A stretch of DNA of 54,327 bases from Marinitenerispora sediminis (GCF_003336425.1 NZ_QEIO01000015.1:1-54327); one strand, 5' to 3'. Positions 1-11,543 are shown, numbered from the stretch's first letter. Notes: generated by a model not told the origin, from the sequence alone. Made by a program: numbers and translations.

Positions 1-322
1 GGAAGACCGCCGCCCGATCATCGAACGCCATCTCCCGCCACCCCGGCGCCGCCGCCTTCGCCGCCGCCACCGCCGCACGCGCGTCCTCATGCGTGGCGTT
101 GGCGGTGTGGCCGAGGACCGCGGTGTGCCGGTGCGGCTGGACCACGTCGATCCGGTCACCGCCCGCCATCCGCCGCTCGCCGCCGATGGTCATGGCCAGC
201 TCGGCCGGCTCCTTGGCGAGGGCGTCCAGCCGATCGGCCAACTCGGCCCGCTCGGGGCTGCCCGGCGCGTAGGTGAGGACGGGCTCGTTCACCGGGACGG
301 GAACGTTCGTGACGGCGTCCAT
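1..322 (-). CDS. pruA: L-glutamate gamma-semialdehyde dehydrogenase, N-terminal part (truncated by window edge)
   Basis: The first ~107 residues of an aldehyde dehydrogenase run off the left edge. The start MDAVTNVPVPVNEPVLTYAP, followed by a segment with MTIGGER, VVQPHRHTAVLG and then ATHEDARAAVAAAKAAAPGW, matches the N-terminus of 1-pyrroline-5-carboxylate dehydrogenase. That enzyme oxidises glutamate semialdehyde (P5C) to glutamate in cytosolic proline breakdown. ATG at 322 is preceded by a GGGAGG ribosome site about 6 nt upstream. The catalytic Cys and Glu lie outside the window. It is divergent from a PucR-type regulator across ~125 bp, an arrangement that suggests the regulator controls proline use; that link is inferred. 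Confidence 0.85.
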   Translation of the reverse strand, partial: MDAVTNVPVPVNEPVLTYAPGSPERAELADRLDALAKEPAELAMTIGGERRMAGGDRIDVVQPHRHTAVLGHTANATHEDARAAVAAAKAAAPGWREMAFDDRAAVF

Positions 323-447
323 GGGGTGCCTCCCGAGAGGGTCGTCGTTGAACTGCACAAAAGTTATGTCCGCGAATCCGGGACGACATTGGCTGTCCGC
401 CCACTCTTTGACACGCTGGATTAGCCGATCGAACAAGCCGAGGTGCC

Positions 448-2124
448 ATGGCCGCACTAGACCCGCCTGCCCCGCCCGTTCCGCCGAGCCCGGCCGCGGA
501 TGCGGTCGGCTCCGCTCCCGGCGTGCCGCTGCGGCGGCTGCTGCTCGCGGTGGGCGACCCGCTCCTGGACGTGCTCGCCGCACCGGGCGGGCTGGACGTG
601 CGGGTGGACGACGTCGTCATCCTCGATCCCGAGGACGAGGGCGGCCCGCACGCCGGCGACCTCGTGCTGCTCGTCGGCGCCCGGGGCCGCGCCGCCGGCC
701 GGCTGGTGCGGGCGGCGGGCCGCCGGGGAGCCTCGGCGGTCGCGGTGAAGGTGGGCGGCCCGGCGGAGGCCGACGTGCTGCGCGGCGTGGCCGGCGACGC
801 CGGGGTGGCGCTGCTGGCCGTCCACCCCGAGGCCCGGTGGGAGCAGCTGCAGTGGCTGTTCCGCAGCATGGTCGACGACGCCCGGCTGGCGGTCGGGGGT
901 GACCCCGGCGAGGCACCGGGCGACCTGTCCGCCCTGGCGCAGACGGTCGCCACCCTCACCGGCGGGCTGGTCAGCATCGAGGACGCGGCGAGCCGGGTGC
1001 TCGCCTACTCCGGAGGCGAGGACGCCGACGAGCTGCGCCGGCTCTCGGTCCTCGGCCGACGCGGCCCGGAGCAGTACCTCGCGCTGCTGCGCGAGTGGGG
1101 GGTGTTCCAGCGGCTGCGCTCCGGCGAGGAGGTGGTGCGGGTCGAGGAGCATCCCGAACTCGGCATCCGCCGCCGGATCGCGGTGGGCATCCACGCCGGC
1201 GCCCAGCCGCTGGGGGCGATCTGGGTCCAGGAGGGCGGCACCCCCCTGGAGCCGCACGCCGAGGAAGCCCTGCTCGGCGCCGCCCGCATCGCGACCCTGC
1301 ACCTACTGCGGCAGCGCACGGAGGCGACCGCTGGGCTGCGGCTGCGCGAGGACCTGCTGGCGAGCCTGCTGGAGGGGCGCATCGAGGCCGCCGCGCTCGC
1401 CGACAGCGTCCGCGCCGACCGCGACCGGCCGGTGATGGTCGTGGTGTTCGCGATGGCGGCCGGGGAGTCGCGCACGGCTGGCGGGCGCTCGGAGGCGGAG
1501 CTGCAGCGCGCGCAGCTCACGAACCTCATCTCGGTGCACGCCGCGGCCTTCCGGCGGCGGGCCCTGGTGACGACGCTGGGCGGCCGGGTGTACGCGCTGC
1601 TCCCCGACCTGGCGCGCCCGGCCGCGGAGGCCTCCGTGCTCGCGCTGACCCGCCGGATCGTCGGCGCGGCGCGCGCCCTGCTGGGCGGCACGGTCCAGGG
1701 CGCGGTGGGCTCGCTCGTGGACACACTGGGCGAGGTCGCGCGGTCCCGCACCGAGGCCGACCGGGTGCTCGACGCGATGGGCCGCGACCTCGCCATGGAC
1801 GTGGCCACGATCTCCGACGTCCGGTCCCGGGTGCTGGTCAGCGAGACGCTGGCGGAGCTGCGGTCCAACCCCCGGCTGCGCGACCCCCGGGTCGACCTGC
1901 TGGTCGCACACGACGCGGCGCACGGTTCGGCCCTGGTCGTGTCGCTGGTCGCCTACCTGGAGGCGTTCGGCGACGTCCGCGCCGCGGCCGCGCGGTTGCA
2001 CATCCACCCCAACACGCTGCGCTACCGGGTGCGGCGGGCCGAGGCGGTCAGCGGGCTGGACCTCCGCGACCCGAACGAACGGCTCTTCACCCACCTGCAG
2101 CTGCTCCTGGCGCGCCGGCTGTGA
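448..2124 (+). CDS. PucR-family transcriptional regulator, probable regulator of proline catabolism
   Basis: This is a 558-aa cytoplasmic regulator. The C-terminal ~60 residues hold the PucR helix-turn-helix (FGDVRAAAARLHIHPNTLRYR, then VSGLDLRDPNERLFTHLQLLL), typical of PucR/CdaR-type activators. A GGDEF-like central region (about 310-440) and an N-terminal sensory region (about 1-300) precede it. The first ~30 residues are Ala/Pro-rich and the start could lie further in. ATG 448 has a GAGG element ~6 nt upstream. It is divergent from pruA, and actinobacterial relatives commonly sit beside and control proline dehydrogenase/pruA. The effector is not visible. Confidence 0.85.
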   Translation: MAALDPPAPPVPPSPAADAVGSAPGVPLRRLLLAVGDPLLDVLAAPGGLDVRVDDVVILDPEDEGGPHAGDLVLLVGARGRAAGRLVRAAGRRGASAVAVKVGGPAEADVLRGVAGDAGVALLAVHPEARWEQLQWLFRSMVDDARLAVGGDPGEAPGDLSALAQTVATLTGGLVSIEDAASRVLAYSGGEDADELRRLSVLGRRGPEQYLALLREWGVFQRLRSGEEVVRVEEHPELGIRRRIAVGIHAGAQPLGAIWVQEGGTPLEPHAEEALLGAARIATLHLLRQRTEATAGLRLREDLLASLLEGRIEAAALADSVRADRDRPVMVVVFAMAAGESRTAGGRSEAELQRAQLTNLISVHAAAFRRRALVTTLGGRVYALLPDLARPAAEASVLALTRRIVGAARALLGGTVQGAVGSLVDTLGEVARSRTEADRVLDAMGRDLAMDVATISDVRSRVLVSETLAELRSNPRLRDPRVDLLVAHDAAHGSALVVSLVAYLEAFGDVRAAAARLHIHPNTLRYRVRRAEAVSGLDLRDPNERLFTHLQLLLARRL

Positions 2125-2217
2125 CCGGGCGCTGGCGCGGCCCGGGCCGGATGTCCCGGACGGCGCGGGCGCCCGCCGCCCCGCACGCGGGTCGCGGGGG
2201 CAGCGGGCGCCGGCGGC

Positions 2218-3681
2218 TCAGGACGCCGGCGGCGACCCGGCGGACTCCGGCCGGTTCAGGTTGGACCGCCGGTAGGAGTAGGCGAAGTAGATGACCAGTC
2301 CGATCAGCAGCCACACACCGAACCGCGCCCAGGTGTGCCAGTCCAGGAAGCTGATCAGCCAGAGCGAGAACACCACGCCGATGGCGGGCACCACGGGCAT
2401 GCCGGGGGTGCGGAACGTGCGCGGCAGGTCCGGGCGGCGGTAGCGCAGCACGATCACCGCGATACACACGACCACGAACGCCGAGAGGATGCCGATGTTG
2501 GTGAGCGCGGCGGCCTCGCCGATCGGCAGGAACCCGGCGATGACGGCGGAGATCGCCCCGGCGATCCAGGTGACGCGGGTCGGGACGTGCCGCTTGGGGT
2601 CGGTCTTGGCGAACCACTTGGGCAGCAGCCCGTCCCGGCTCATCGCGTACCAGACCCGGGTCACGCCGAGCATGAACGTGAACATGACGGTGAGGATGCC
2701 GACGATCGCACCGAGCGCGATGAGGTTGGCGAGCCCGCCCAGCCCGACGGAGGCGAAGGCGGTGGCGAAGCCGCTGCGGGGGTCGATCTCGGTGTAGTGC
2801 TGCATCCCGGTGAGCACGAGGCAGGCGAGCACGTAGAGCACCATGGAGATGGCCAGCGACAGCAGGATGGCCTTGGGCATGTGGCGCTGGGCGTCCTTGG
2901 ACTCCTCGGCCGCCGTGCTCATGGCGTCGTAGCCGAACACCGCGAAGAACACCACGGCGGCGCCGGCGAACGTCCCGCCGACCCCGAACGGGAAGAACGG
3001 TGTGTAGTTGTCGGTGTTGATGAAGAACACCCCGGCGCCGATGATGACGAGCACGATCAGCACCTTGATGCCGACCACGATCGTCTCGAACCGGGCCGCA
3101 CTGCGCATGCCCCGCGTCAGCAGGAACGCGATGAACAGGCAGAGCACCATCCCGAACAGGTCGACCTTGTAGCTGCCCGCGGGCACTCCCGCGGGTTCGG
3201 TCCCGGGGGCGCCGAGCATCCACAGCGGCAGGTCGATGCCGAGGTTCTGCAGCAGGAAGCCGAAGTAGCCGGAGATGCCGATCGCCACCACGGCGACGAT
3301 CGCGGTGTACTCCAGCAGCAGGTCCCAGCCGATGAACCAGCCGACGATCTCGCCGAGCACCGCGTAGCCGTAGGTGTAGGCGGACCCGGCGCGCGGGATG
3401 AGGCCGGCGAACTCGGCGTAGGAGAAGGCCGCGGCGGCACTCGCCACCCCGGCGATCAGGAAGGAGATCAGCACGGCCGGACCCGCGGTCCCCTGGGCGA
3501 CCTCGCCGGCCAGTGAGAAGACCCCGGCACCGATGATGGCGCCCACGCCGATCGCGGTGAGCTGCCACAGTCCGAGTGAGCGCGCGAGACCGCCGGAGCC
3601 CTGCTCCTCCTCGATGTTCTCGATGGGTTTGCGGCGGAAGACACTGGAAGCGATCCCGGGTCTCTGCTGTGCGGATGCCAT
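2218..3681 (-). CDS. APC-superfamily amino-acid permease (cationic amino-acid transporter type)
   Basis: A 487-aa integral membrane protein with about 12 hydrophobic segments. The N-terminus reads SLGLWQLTAIGVGAIIGAGV, the consensus first helix of APC transporters; the segment with AEFAGLIPRAGSAYTYGY is the family's helix-3 signature, and FGYDAMSTAAEES the helix-6/7 region. The start at 3681 (MASAQQRPG) was chosen over further upstream codons because homology begins there and the usual family length (~480-500 aa) is met. It probably imports an amino acid with protons or sodium. It converges with the PucR gene and stands alone. The substrate cannot be read from sequence. Confidence 0.88.
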   Translation of the reverse strand: MASAQQRPGIASSVFRRKPIENIEEEQGSGGLARSLGLWQLTAIGVGAIIGAGVFSLAGEVAQGTAGPAVLISFLIAGVASAAAAFSYAEFAGLIPRAGSAYTYGYAVLGEIVGWFIGWDLLLEYTAIVAVVAIGISGYFGFLLQNLGIDLPLWMLGAPGTEPAGVPAGSYKVDLFGMVLCLFIAFLLTRGMRSAARFETIVVGIKVLIVLVIIGAGVFFINTDNYTPFFPFGVGGTFAGAAVVFFAVFGYDAMSTAAEESKDAQRHMPKAILLSLAISMVLYVLACLVLTGMQHYTEIDPRSGFATAFASVGLGGLANLIALGAIVGILTVMFTFMLGVTRVWYAMSRDGLLPKWFAKTDPKRHVPTRVTWIAGAISAVIAGFLPIGEAAALTNIGILSAFVVVCIAVIVLRYRRPDLPRTFRTPGMPVVPAIGVVFSLWLISFLDWHTWARFGVWLLIGLVIYFAYSYRRSNLNRPESAGSPPAS

Positions 3682-4072
3682 GTCGGTTCCCGTCCCATTG
3701 TGAGCGGAGAGGTGCTTTTGCGCCGAGCACGGGGGTACGCGGCGTTTGAGGCACCGTACGCCCATCGCGTCCCGCCCGTTCTGTCCGGGGCGACGGAAGT
3801 CGGCACACGCCGTTGTCCGATCGCACGAACCGGCGTTCCGGCTGACAACGGCCAGGATGACATGAAGCGGGGCGAAGACCCGGGAGGCGACACCCGCGCA
3901 CCCGGCGGGTGGGCGGCCACCGGGAACGGACGGCGGCGCCACCGCGTCAGAGGGGGCGGCACCGGCGACAGGGGGCGCGGCCAGCGGTTTCCCGGCGCGG
4001 GGACGGAAAATCCGCGCGCCCGGAACGGGAGTGCGGGGCCGTTCGTTGGAGGCTTAGGAGAAGTGTGCGCGG
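3682..4072. other. Intergenic region between permease and tRNA, no gene seen
   Basis: About 390 bp. It holds the 5' flank of the permease (minus strand) and the 3' flank of the tRNA. Open frames here are short and of low-complexity composition. I see no strong hairpin or recognisable operator. Confidence 0.6.
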
Positions 4073-4146
4073 TGCCCCCGGTCGGACTCGAACCGACACT
4101 TGTGACCCTTTTAGGGGGCCTGCCTCTACCATTGGGCTACGAGGGC
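4073..4146 (-). tRNA. Atypical class I tRNA with apparent anticodon UAA
   Basis: 74 nt, read from 4146 down. The 7-bp acceptor stem is GCCCTCG/CGGGGGC (one G-U pair) with discriminator A; CCA is not encoded. The T arm is GTCGG-TTCGAGT-CCGAC, and U8 A9 and the D-loop GG are present. The anticodon arm is GGCCC-CCTAAAA-GGGTC, so positions 34-36 are UAA (reads UUA, Leu) with C instead of the near-invariant U at 33. The variable loop is only ~6 nt, whereas bacterial tRNA-Leu is class II with a long variable arm. The D stem is also irregular (three clear pairs). It could be a special or pseudo-tRNA; the amino acid identity is open. Confidence 0.7.
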
Positions 4147-4210
4147 GCGACCATCATACCCGTGACAGACAAAACTCCGGATTCGCCGGGGTTGGGACTC
4201 TGTACCCGAA

Positions 4211-4239
4211 ACGGCCGACCCCGTCGCGGGGTCGGCCGT
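4211..4239 (-). terminator. Intrinsic terminator downstream of ndh
   Basis: Perfect 13-bp inverted repeat (ACGGCCGACCCCG, 3-nt loop, CGGGGTCGGCCGT), about 50 nt past the ndh stop. There is no long U-tract, as is common for GC-rich actinobacterial terminators. It separates ndh from the tRNA. Confidence 0.8.
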
Positions 4240-4290
4240 GGACACTGCTCCCGGTGCTGACGGTCGTCGGGTCGGAGCTTCCCGCCGGAG

Positions 4291-5676
4291 TCAGCTCGCG
4301 CGGCTCAGCAGCTGGCCGTTCTCGACCTGCGGCCTGCTGGCCTCCTGGAACGCCTGGCGCGGTTCGCCCATCTCCGGCAGCGCCGCGAAGTCGCGCCGCA
4401 GGAAGAAGGCCAGCGTCCAGTCCGCGAGGACCCGCAGCTTGCGGTTGAAGGTCGGAACCGCGAACAGGTGGTAGCCGCGGTGCGCCCACCAGGCGAACCG
4501 CCCGGTCAGCTTGACCTTGCCGAACAGCTGAGCGGCGCCCTTGTGGAGGCCGAGTCCGGCCACCGCGCCGAGGTTCTTGTGGCGGTAGGCGGTGAGCTTC
4601 GCCGATCCGCGCAGCGTGGCGATGACGTTGTCGGCGAGCACCGGGGCCTGCCGCACCGCGTTCTGCGCGTTGGGCGGGTAGTACCGGCCGGGGTTGTTCA
4701 GGTCGGGGACCTGGGCGTTGTCGCCGCCCGCGAAGGCGTTGTCGACCCCGTTGACCTGGAGGAACTCGTTGGTGTCGACGTGCCCCTTCGGCCCCAGCGG
4801 CAGGTCGCTGGCCTGCACGACCGGGCTGGGCTTCACACCCGCGGTCCACACCAGGGTGCCGGCGTCGAACTCGGTGCCGTCGCTGAGCTTGATGTGCTGG
4901 TCGACCGCCGACTCCAGGAAGGTGGACAGCCGGACGTCGATGCCGCGCAGCCGCAGCTGGTTCAGCGCCTTCTGGCCGACCTCCGGGCCGACCTCCGGCA
5001 GGATCTTGTCGGCCGCCTCGATGAGGTAGAAGCGCAGGTCGTCGATGCCGATGGAGGGGTAGATCCGCGTGGCGTCGCGCGCGAGGTCCTCCAGCTCGGC
5101 GATCGCCTCGGCGCCCGCGAACCCGCCGCCGACGAAGACGAAGTTCAGCGCCTTGCGGCGGACCTCCGGGTCGTCGGTGGAGTCGGCGATGTTCAGCTGC
5201 TCCAGCACGTGGTTGCGGAGGTAGGCGGCCTCCTCCACCGTCTTGATGCCGATGCCCCACTCGGCGAGCCCGGGGATCGGGAGGGTGCGCGAAACCGCGC
5301 CGGCCGCCATGACGAGGTAGTCGTACCGGATCTCGCGCGGCTCGCCCTCGTTCGGCTCGAACTCGACCCGGCGCCGGGCGTGCTCGATGCGGACGACGCG
5401 CCCGTTGAGCACCTTCACCCGGTCGAGCACCTTGCGCAGCGGCACGACGACGTTGCGAGGGGAGATACTGCCCGCAGCCGTCTCCGGCAGGAACGGCTGG
5501 TAGGTCATGTAGGAGTTGGGGTCGACGACAGTGATCCGGGCCTCGCCGGCACCCAGCTTCTTCTGCAGTCGCATCGCGGTGTACATGCCCAGGTATCCAC
5601 CGCCGACGATGAGCACGTGCGGAATCTCCGCGTCGTCACCACCGTGCACCAGCCGGTAGTTCCTGCTCTCGGTCAT
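4291..5676 (-). CDS. ndh: Type II NADH dehydrogenase (NAD(P)/FAD-dependent oxidoreductase)
   Basis: A 461-aa two-dinucleotide-binding-domain flavoprotein. It has an FAD-binding GxGxxG-like motif near the N-terminus (VLIVGGGYLGMYTA) and an NAD-binding motif (FVFVGGGFAGAEAIAELEDL, about residues 165-185). A third motif, NAFAGGDNAQVPDL (about 310), contacts FAD. NDH-2 enzymes pass electrons from NADH to quinone at the inner membrane face without pumping protons. The ATG at 5676 (MTESRNYRLV) has AAGGGCGG upstream and beats the longer frame from 5721. Two Rex-type operator candidates lie 160-280 bp upstream, and a terminator follows the gene. It leads the conserved ndh/ppx/DUF501/divIC/eno neighbourhood. 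Confidence 0.92.
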   Translation of the reverse strand: MTESRNYRLVHGGDDAEIPHVLIVGGGYLGMYTAMRLQKKLGAGEARITVVDPNSYMTYQPFLPETAAGSISPRNVVVPLRKVLDRVKVLNGRVVRIEHARRRVEFEPNEGEPREIRYDYLVMAAGAVSRTLPIPGLAEWGIGIKTVEEAAYLRNHVLEQLNIADSTDDPEVRRKALNFVFVGGGFAGAEAIAELEDLARDATRIYPSIGIDDLRFYLIEAADKILPEVGPEVGQKALNQLRLRGIDVRLSTFLESAVDQHIKLSDGTEFDAGTLVWTAGVKPSPVVQASDLPLGPKGHVDTNEFLQVNGVDNAFAGGDNAQVPDLNNPGRYYPPNAQNAVRQAPVLADNVIATLRGSAKLTAYRHKNLGAVAGLGLHKGAAQLFGKVKLTGRFAWWAHRGYHLFAVPTFNRKLRVLADWTLAFFLRRDFAALPEMGEPRQAFQEASRPQVENGQLLSRAS

Positions 5677-5711
5677 CGCATATCCGCCCTTGGTTCCCAC
5701 ATCACATCGCC

Positions 5712-5727
5712 CTCCAGACATCTGGAG
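5712..5727 (-). promoter_or_regulatory. Inverted repeat in the ndh 5' region
   Basis: CTCCAGACATCTGGAG is a 7-bp inverted repeat with a 2-nt centre, about 35 bp upstream of the ndh start. It could be a leader hairpin or a second operator; no regulator is recognised from it. Confidence 0.4.
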
Positions 5728-5834
5728 CGACGAAGACCGGTAATTCTTCTAGATTCGACATCTCTACCGTCGTTTTTCGCGGAAAGAAGGTTCTTCTTTT
5801 CGCTGACTGCGGCCTCACTCGACCTCATGCACGC

Positions 5835-5852
5835 TTGTGCATCCTTTCACAA
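5835..5852. promoter_or_regulatory. Candidate Rex operator upstream of ndh
   Basis: TTGTGCATCCTTTCACAA lies inside a larger dyad (GCTTGTG, 8 nt, CACAAGC at 5833-5854). It differs at one position from the general Rex consensus TTGTGAA-N4-TTCACAA. Rex is the NADH/NAD+-sensing repressor of respiratory genes in Gram-positive bacteria, and an NADH dehydrogenase is a fitting target. The site is ~160 bp upstream of the ndh ATG in an AT-richer stretch that probably holds the promoter. Confidence 0.65.
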
Positions 5853-5939
5853 GCTACCCCCGTCAAGGAAGGGACGGCCAGGAAAGGTTTAGACCACGAT
5901 ACATCGGGCGCGGGCAACGTTTGACCAGGTCAGAGCACG

Positions 5940-5955
5940 TGTGAACGCCTTAACG
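5940..5955. promoter_or_regulatory. Second, weaker Rex-like site
   Basis: TGTGAACGCCTTAACG matches 14 of 16 positions of the actinobacterial Rex consensus TGTGAACGCNTTCACA. It is less symmetric than the 5835 site and lies about 105 bp upstream of it, so the two could be bound together. The remainder of 5677-6088 shows no gene. Confidence 0.45.
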
Positions 5956-6088
5956 CCCAGGTCGCGACGTGACCGGTCTCACTTCCCCGATTCCCCGCAT
6001 TGTGGCCTTGGTCTCTTGCCACCGCCGCTGACCTGCCGGAACGCGCTCCGCGAGCCTCCCGAAAACGGACCCCGCAGGCCTCTTGCGA

Positions 6089-7114
6089 TCACCCCTGCTC
6101 CGGTCCTCCGAAGCTCAGGCTCCACGCGATGCCGTCCAGGATGTCATGCTCGCTCGTGACGAACTCGGCCGCCCCGGTGCGGGCCAGCACGCGGTCCAGG
6201 ATGAGCGCCCCCGCGCCGATGACGTCCACCCGGCCGGGATGCATGACCGGCAGCGCGGCCCGCCGCTCCCGGGGCATGGCCAGCAGCTCCAGCGCGATGG
6301 CGTGCACCCGCTCGGCCGGGATCCGGCTGTGGTGGATGCGGTCGGGGTCGTAGGCGGCAAGCCCCAGCGCGATACCGGCGACCGTCGTGGCCGTCCCCGC
6401 CACGCACACCACCGTGCCGGCCTCCTCCAGCGGCACGGCGGCCGCCGCCTGGTCCAGGGCGGCGTCGATGTCGGCGGTGGCCGCCGCGATCTGCTCGGCC
6501 GTCGGCGGATCGTCGTGCAGGTGCCGCTCGGTCATCCGGACGCACCCGATGTCGACCGAGCGGGCGGCGCGCACGGCGCCGTGGTTCTCCGGCCGCGCGT
6601 GGCCGAGCACGAACTCGGTGGAGCCGCCGCCGATGTCCACCACGAGGTGCGGGCGCGCGAACCCGGGACCGCTCGTGCGCTCCCGGCCGCCCGCGGGCTC
6701 ATCGGCGGCCGCCGCCAGCTCGGCGGTCGCCCCCACGAAGGACAGCTCCGCCTCCTCGTCGCCGCTGACCACCTCGGGCTCGACACCGAGGATGGCGCGC
6801 ACGCCCTCGATGAACTCGGCGCGGTTGCTGACGTCCCGGGTAGCGCTGGTGGCCACCATGCGCACGGAGTCGGGCCCCAGCTCGACGCCGTGCGCGCGGA
6901 TCAGGTCGGCGTAGTCGCCGAGCACGTCGAAGGTGCGGCGCAGCGCCTCGGGCGCGAAGGCGCCGGTGCGGTCCACGCCCTCGCCGAGCCGGACCACCTC
7001 CATCCGGCGCTCCAGGTCGAGCAGCTGCACCTCGTCGTCCCCCGCGTCGATGACGCCGGAGACGAGCAGCCGGAGGGAGTTGGTGCCGCAGTCGATCGCG
7101 GCGACGGTGTTCAC
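6089..7114 (-). CDS. ppx: Ppx/GppA family exopolyphosphatase
   Basis: A 341-aa cytosolic enzyme of the actin-like ATPase fold. N-terminal AAIDCGTNSLRLLV is the phosphate-1 motif and VDIGGGSTEF (about residues 140-150) the phosphate-2 motif. ERR-type segments in between match Ppx/GppA enzymes that hydrolyse polyphosphate or pppGpp. The start is GTG at 7114, directly after the TAA of the upstream DUF501 gene, so the two are co-transcribed and probably translationally coupled. The pairing DUF501-ppx downstream of eno/divIC is conserved in actinobacteria (Rv1024-Rv1026 in M. tuberculosis). At ~340 aa it is the short actinobacterial form lacking the long C-terminal domain. Confidence 0.9.
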   Translation of the reverse strand: MNTVAAIDCGTNSLRLLVSGVIDAGDDEVQLLDLERRMEVVRLGEGVDRTGAFAPEALRRTFDVLGDYADLIRAHGVELGPDSVRMVATSATRDVSNRAEFIEGVRAILGVEPEVVSGDEEAELSFVGATAELAAAADEPAGGRERTSGPGFARPHLVVDIGGGSTEFVLGHARPENHGAVRAARSVDIGCVRMTERHLHDDPPTAEQIAAATADIDAALDQAAAAVPLEEAGTVVCVAGTATTVAGIALGLAAYDPDRIHHSRIPAERVHAIALELLAMPRERRAALPVMHPGRVDVIGAGALILDRVLARTGAAEFVTSEHDILDGIAWSLSFGGPEQG

Positions 7115-7696
7115 TTACTGCTCCTCGCTGTCCTCACGGGCGCGGCCGCCAGCCGCGCCGGGGTCCTCGACGTGCACGCACGGCCCCTTCTCCCACCACT
7201 CCGGGAGGGCGTCCAGCGCCTCGCGCCCGAACGGGTTGCTCCCGGGGACCGCCAGCTCGTGGCCGACGAGCGCGTGCAGGCACTTCACCCGCGTCGGCAT
7301 GCCGCCCGCGCTCTGCATGCCCTCGGGCAGCGGCGGGACGCCGTCGGCCCGGGCGAGCGCGTCGCGGTCGGCGACGTAGGAGTCGTGGGCCGCCTGGTAG
7401 GCCGCCCGCAGCTCGGGGTCGGCGGCGAGCCGCTCGGTCATCTCCCGCATCATCCCGCTCGACTCCAGCGTTCCGATGGCGGAGGCGGCGCGGGGGCAGG
7501 TGAGGTAGTACAGCGTGGGGAACGGGGTCCCGTCCTCCAGTCGCGGCGCGGTGCGGACGACGTCGGGGAGCCCGCACGGGCAGCGGTGCGCCACCCCCCG
7601 CACCCCGCGCGGGGGACGGCCGAGCTGGAGCTCGACGGCGGCGGTGTCGGCGCCGGAGACCGGCTCGTCGGGGGTGGTGTGGTCGGCGGAAGTCAT
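7115..7696 (-). CDS. DUF501 domain protein
   Basis: 193 aa, function unknown. DUF501 features are visible: QLGRPPRGVRGVAHRCPCGLP at the start of the domain, then TPFPTLYYLTCPRAASAIG, and the C-terminal half with GGMPTRVKCLHALVGHELA. Conserved Cys and His residues (HRCPCG, LTCPR, CLHALVGH) look like a metal site, which is inference. The ATG at 7696 gives the usual family length; the first ~20 residues are low complexity. It sits between divIC and ppx as in most actinobacteria, with its stop abutting the ppx start. About 100 bp of GC-rich spacer separate it from divIC. Confidence 0.85.
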   Translation of the reverse strand: MTSADHTTPDEPVSGADTAAVELQLGRPPRGVRGVAHRCPCGLPDVVRTAPRLEDGTPFPTLYYLTCPRAASAIGTLESSGMMREMTERLAADPELRAAYQAAHDSYVADRDALARADGVPPLPEGMQSAGGMPTRVKCLHALVGHELAVPGSNPFGREALDALPEWWEKGPCVHVEDPGAAGGRAREDSEEQ

Positions 7697-7800
7697 CTCG
7701 GTCTTCAGGGTAGTGGCTGGCCGGAGCACCGGAGGCAGGGCGGCGGCGCCCCCCGTCGCGGGAGCGGCCCGGGCGGACGGCCGGCCCGGGCGGCGCGCTG

Positions 7801-8544
7801 CTAGTGCCGCGGCGGCTGCGCCTCGGGGATCTCCTCGTCGTCGGCCCCGGCCTGGTCGGCCTCCAGGACGGACTTCCACAGCTTGGTGAACCAGGGGTCG
7901 GCGGAGCCGGCGGCCTCCGGCTCCTCGGCCTGCTCGTCCGCGCCGTCGAGGACCACGTAGGCGCGCTCGCCCGGGTACTGGTAGTGCAGCCGGGTGCGGG
8001 CCTCCCGCTCGATGTAGGTGGGGTCCTGGAGCTCCTCGGCACGCTCGCGCAGTTCGGCGACGTTCTCCTGGGTGCGGGCGCGCTGCTCCTGCAGCTGGGC
8101 GATCTCCGACCGCTGCGCGATGTACTCGCGCAGCGGATAGGCGAGGCTGAGCGCGATGACGCACATGACCACACCGAGGATGGCGGCGCGGCTGGTCAGC
8201 GCGGGCCGGGGCCGGGTGGCGCGGTCGGCCGCGGCCGGCTCGGCGCTCCCGCCCTTCGCGGCTCCCGGCGCGCTCCCGGCGGAGGCCCGCCGGGGCCGCT
8301 CGGGTCCGCCGCCCGCGCGGGCGCCCGCCGCACGGCGGTCCTTCGGCTGCGGGCGCTCCGGCGCCGCGCCCTTCGGGGCGCGCCCGTCCCGCTCGCCCGG
8401 CCCGGCGGCGTCCTTGCGGCGGCGCCGGTCCGCCCGCTGGTCCCCGCCGGCCCTGCCCGCGGCCCGTCCCGCGGCGCCGGAGGCCGGGGGCCCCGCCCTT
8501 CCGGGCGTGCGGGGCCCCTTCGGCTGCTCCGGCACCTTCGGCAC
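7801..8544 (-). CDS. Septum formation initiator, FtsB/DivIC-like
   Basis: 247 aa. Residues 1-118 are a basic Ala/Pro/Gly/Arg-rich cytoplasmic tail. One transmembrane helix follows (about 121-139, AAILGVVMCVIALSLAYPL), then a coiled coil (about 145-185, AQRSEIAQLQEQRARTQENV) and a conserved YIEREARTRLHYQYPGE segment. An acidic C-terminus ends the protein. FtsB/DivIC proteins join FtsL and FtsQ in the divisome. The start is GTG 8544, 7 nt after the eno stop on the same strand, so it is in an operon with eno. The long disordered basic N-terminus is typical of actinobacterial DivIC. Confidence 0.9.
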   Translation of the reverse strand: MPKVPEQPKGPRTPGRAGPPASGAAGRAAGRAGGDQRADRRRRKDAAGPGERDGRAPKGAAPERPQPKDRRAAGARAGGGPERPRRASAGSAPGAAKGGSAEPAAADRATRPRPALTSRAAILGVVMCVIALSLAYPLREYIAQRSEIAQLQEQRARTQENVAELRERAEELQDPTYIEREARTRLHYQYPGERAYVVLDGADEQAEEPEAAGSADPWFTKLWKSVLEADQAGADDEEIPEAQPPRH

Positions 8545-8550
8545 GGCCTG

Positions 8551-11543
<2,993 letters not shown>

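Noticed and set aside
4211-4239. Part of a regulatory RNA paired with the tRNA
   Set aside because: It is a plain perfect terminator hairpin at the expected distance from the ndh stop.
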